Shown in pieces: positions 62,408 through 64,000 of a DNA stretch of 64,000 bases. Location of the stretch: positions 11,787 to 75,786 of the forward strand of contig DATELA010000089.1 in NCBI GenBank assembly GCA_035277145.1, written 5' to 3'. The number at the start of each line of letters is the position of its first letter. Within the stretch, counting starts at the first letter, position 1. The stretch is from DASRAP01 sp035277145 (GTDB lineage Bacteria; Gemmatimonadota; Gemmatimonadetes; Gemmatimonadales; Gemmatimonadaceae). The notes beneath the pieces were generated by a model. It ran no database searches. It was not told the origin of the DNA and saw only the letters and a list, made by a program, of their open reading frames with translations. A program made the translations under genes and the position numbers.

Positions 62408-62426
62408 TACTTTATAACGTAAAGTA
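62408..62426. promoter_or_regulatory. TACTTT/AAAGTA palindrome, operator candidate
   Basis: TACTTTATAACGTAAAGTA, 24 bases upstream of the DUF4173 ATG, with a TATAAC -10-like hexamer (62413-62418) inside it. It shares 19 of 26 positions with 46670-46695. Binding here would block the promoter, as expected for repression. Confidence 0.62.
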
Positions 62427-62450
62427 CTTCGCATCTTCACCGCGAGCACC

Positions 62451-63992
62451 ATGACCTGGCCCCTCACGACCGAAATCGGAGCCGCACCCACGACGAGCCT
62501 GACCAGCGAACGCGCGCGCGCCGCCCGTGGCGTGCTCGCCACGTCGGCACTTCTTGGCGTCGGCGCTGACGTCGCGCTCCGCAACCTGCAGGGCGGGCTC
62601 GGTTGGACGCTCTGGGTTTTCGCGCTGTCGGCCGCCGCGGTGAACGTCGCACGGAGACGCTCCATTCTCACCTCCGAGCAGATTCTGTGGCTTGGTACCG
62701 CGATCGCCTGTGCGACGGCGTTCGCGTGGCGCGACTCCGAAAACCTGCGCGTCGCCAACGTGCTTGGCACACTCGTCGCGATCGCAATGTTCGCGATGTC
62801 GGCGGCGCGACTGCCTGCTGCGTCGATCATGACTGCACGCATTCGCGACGTGATTGCCGCGGGACTGTACACAATGCGCGACATGCTTGGTGGCGCGCCC
62901 GTCATGGCGCTGACGGAAATCGAGCCGCATACGTTCGCACCGGTGCGCGGCGCCACATCGTGGACGGCAATGCGTGCGCTGTTGATCACCGCGCCGCTCG
63001 TGCTCGTATTCACGGTACTGCTCTCACGCGCGGACCCGGTTTTCGCGTCCGCGTTCGATGCGTTTCAGTTCGACTTCACCACATTCGTTCCGCATGTCGT
63101 CCTTGCGGGCGTGTTCGCGTGGCTCACGGCAGGCTGGATTCGCGGCTCGTTGCTCGGCGTCGCGCGACGCGCAGCAATTCCCGAACGCATACCGTTGCGA
63201 CTCGGACACGCAGAAATCGCGACGTCGCTCGGCGCGGTGATCGCGCTGTTCACGGTGTTCGTGTCACTGCAGGTGCGCTGGTTGTTTGGTGGTGCCGACG
63301 TCGTGCTCGCCACCACCGGACTCACCGTCGCCGAGTATGCGCGTCGTGGGTTCTTCGAACTGGTCACCGTCGCAACCCTGGTGTGTCCGTTGATTCTCGT
63401 AACGCGCGCCGCGATCGAAGACCGAGACGTGATTGCGCGCCATCGACAACTCTCGTTCGTACTCATCGTGTTACTCGCGGCCATCGTTGCGTCCGCGTTG
63501 TTGCGCATGCAGCTGTACGTCACGCACTTTGGACTCACGACTGATCGTCTGTACGCGACGGCACTGATGGTGTGGCTCGGCGTCGTCTTCGGGGCGATGG
63601 CGCTCACCGTGCTGCGCGGTCGCGGGCGCGCGTTTGCCGCCGTGAGTATGCTGACCGGATTCGCGACGTTGTTTGCACTGAACGCTGTGAATCCGGAAGG
63701 ACTCGTTGCGCGCGTGAATCTTGGCCGATCGGAAAATGGTGCTCGCGTCGTCGACTATGAGTATCTCGCGCGGCTGAGTGGCGACGCGGCTCCGTTGGTC
63801 GCGAACGCACTGCGTGCCGCGCAACCGACCACGGAATCGTGCAGGGCAGCGAAATCACTCCGATGGCGCTGGGTGCGCGCTGATGGCGTGTCGTGGAATC
63901 TGGGGGCGTGGAAGGGCAGGGAGTTTGTCAGCGCGCGGCTGTCTCCACTCGACGTCCGGCGCCTTTGTGGCGATGTGAGCGCTTCGGACTGA
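62451..63992 (+). CDS. DUF4173-family multi-spanning membrane protein
   Basis: 513 residues with about twelve helices. A region LVLVFTVLLSRADPVFASAF and ALMVWLGVVFGAMALTVLRGR fit DUF4153/DUF4173 proteins. The last ~80 residues are soluble (LSPLDVRRLCGD). Function unknown; in other genomes, as I recall, such genes often sit beside a winged-helix regulator, not found here up to the window end. The palindrome just upstream probably controls it. Confidence 0.85.
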   Translation: MTWPLTTEIGAAPTTSLTSERARAARGVLATSALLGVGADVALRNLQGGLGWTLWVFALSAAAVNVARRRSILTSEQILWLGTAIACATAFAWRDSENLRVANVLGTLVAIAMFAMSAARLPAASIMTARIRDVIAAGLYTMRDMLGGAPVMALTEIEPHTFAPVRGATSWTAMRALLITAPLVLVFTVLLSRADPVFASAFDAFQFDFTTFVPHVVLAGVFAWLTAGWIRGSLLGVARRAAIPERIPLRLGHAEIATSLGAVIALFTVFVSLQVRWLFGGADVVLATTGLTVAEYARRGFFELVTVATLVCPLILVTRAAIEDRDVIARHRQLSFVLIVLLAAIVASALLRMQLYVTHFGLTTDRLYATALMVWLGVVFGAMALTVLRGRGRAFAAVSMLTGFATLFALNAVNPEGLVARVNLGRSENGARVVDYEYLARLSGDAAPLVANALRAAQPTTESCRAAKSLRWRWVRADGVSWNLGAWKGREFVSARLSPLDVRRLCGDVSASD

Positions 63993-64000
63993 GGGCTGGG

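Noticed and set aside
1..64000. Mobile element, prophage, defence island or secondary-metabolite cluster
   Set aside because: No transposase, integrase, phage structural gene, nuclease/toxin system or synthase module is present on either strand.
1..64000. tRNA or rRNA genes
   Set aside because: Visual scan found no T-loop/acceptor pairing or rRNA-like blocks; a covariance-model search would be needed to exclude them fully.

Overview
Kind of organism. The window is high-GC, densely coded bacterial chromosome with Gram-negative envelope genes (lspA, lipoproteins, PBP1C paired with an alpha-2-macroglobulin). It has four large orphan FtsX/MacB-type permeases of the ADOP family, two of them with PadR regulators. 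It also has a PknB-type kinase coupled to a TolB-like beta-propeller, several secreted NTF2-like and beta-propeller proteins, and RCC1/Ig-like lipoproteins. From memory of such gene sets this looks most like Gemmatimonadota, with Acidobacteriota as second choice; no marker gene in the window settles it. No rRNA, tRNA, CRISPR array, integrase, transposase or prophage was seen. The longest stretch without a gene is about 210 bases (25079-25290).

Layout. 1-427: the 5' part of lspA (minus). 516-3365: a c-di-GMP-flavoured pair, an alpha/beta hydrolase with a PilZ-like tail and a receiver/HD-GYP regulator, with a small lipoprotein convergent between them. 3362-6506: minus operon of a zinc-ribbon protein, a membrane protein and a prefix-less ADOP. 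6537-19794: a long run of minus genes, mostly secreted or membrane proteins, with two DinB proteins, DUF3806, two tandem RCC1/Ig-like lipoproteins, a gamma-glutamylcyclotransferase, a subtilase, TrmL and a pilin-like protein. 19830-30111: two plus-strand PadR-ADOP operons, each with an inverted repeat laid over a similar promoter; a di-haem peroxidase, a DUF4287 protein and a CPBP protease lie between them on minus. 30121-32745: minus small membrane proteins and a SEC-C gene broken by two compensating frameshifts. 32752-40802: pbpC and a giant alpha-2-macroglobulin. 40987-44416: an NTF2-like gene and small coupled membrane or secreted genes, including a 52-residue protein. 44460-48120: a bifunctional PBP divergent from a serine hydrolase. 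48216-52621: a five-gene plus operon with a Sel1 lipoprotein and two ABC ATPase-permease pairs. 52622-57121: deacetylase, fourth ADOP and beta-propeller protein on minus. 57233-60618: kinase and TolB-like lipoprotein. 60675-62298: small minus genes. 62451-63992: a DUF4173 membrane protein.

How genes work together. The clearest theme is the cell envelope: lipoprotein processing, peptidoglycan synthesis by two class A PBPs, periplasmic protease trapping, export by ABC-2 type transporters, and orphan permeases under PadR control. Signalling is represented by the kinase/TolB pair and by c-di-GMP proteins. Translational coupling is pervasive: fourteen gene pairs share a 4-base ATGA or GTGA stop/start overlap, and I used these overlaps to fix several starts. 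The regulatory DNA is the most interesting unexplained part: two same-geometry PadR promoters, a shared TACTTT/AAGTA palindrome in front of two unrelated genes 15.7 kb apart, and two perfect inverted repeats lying on ribosome binding sites.
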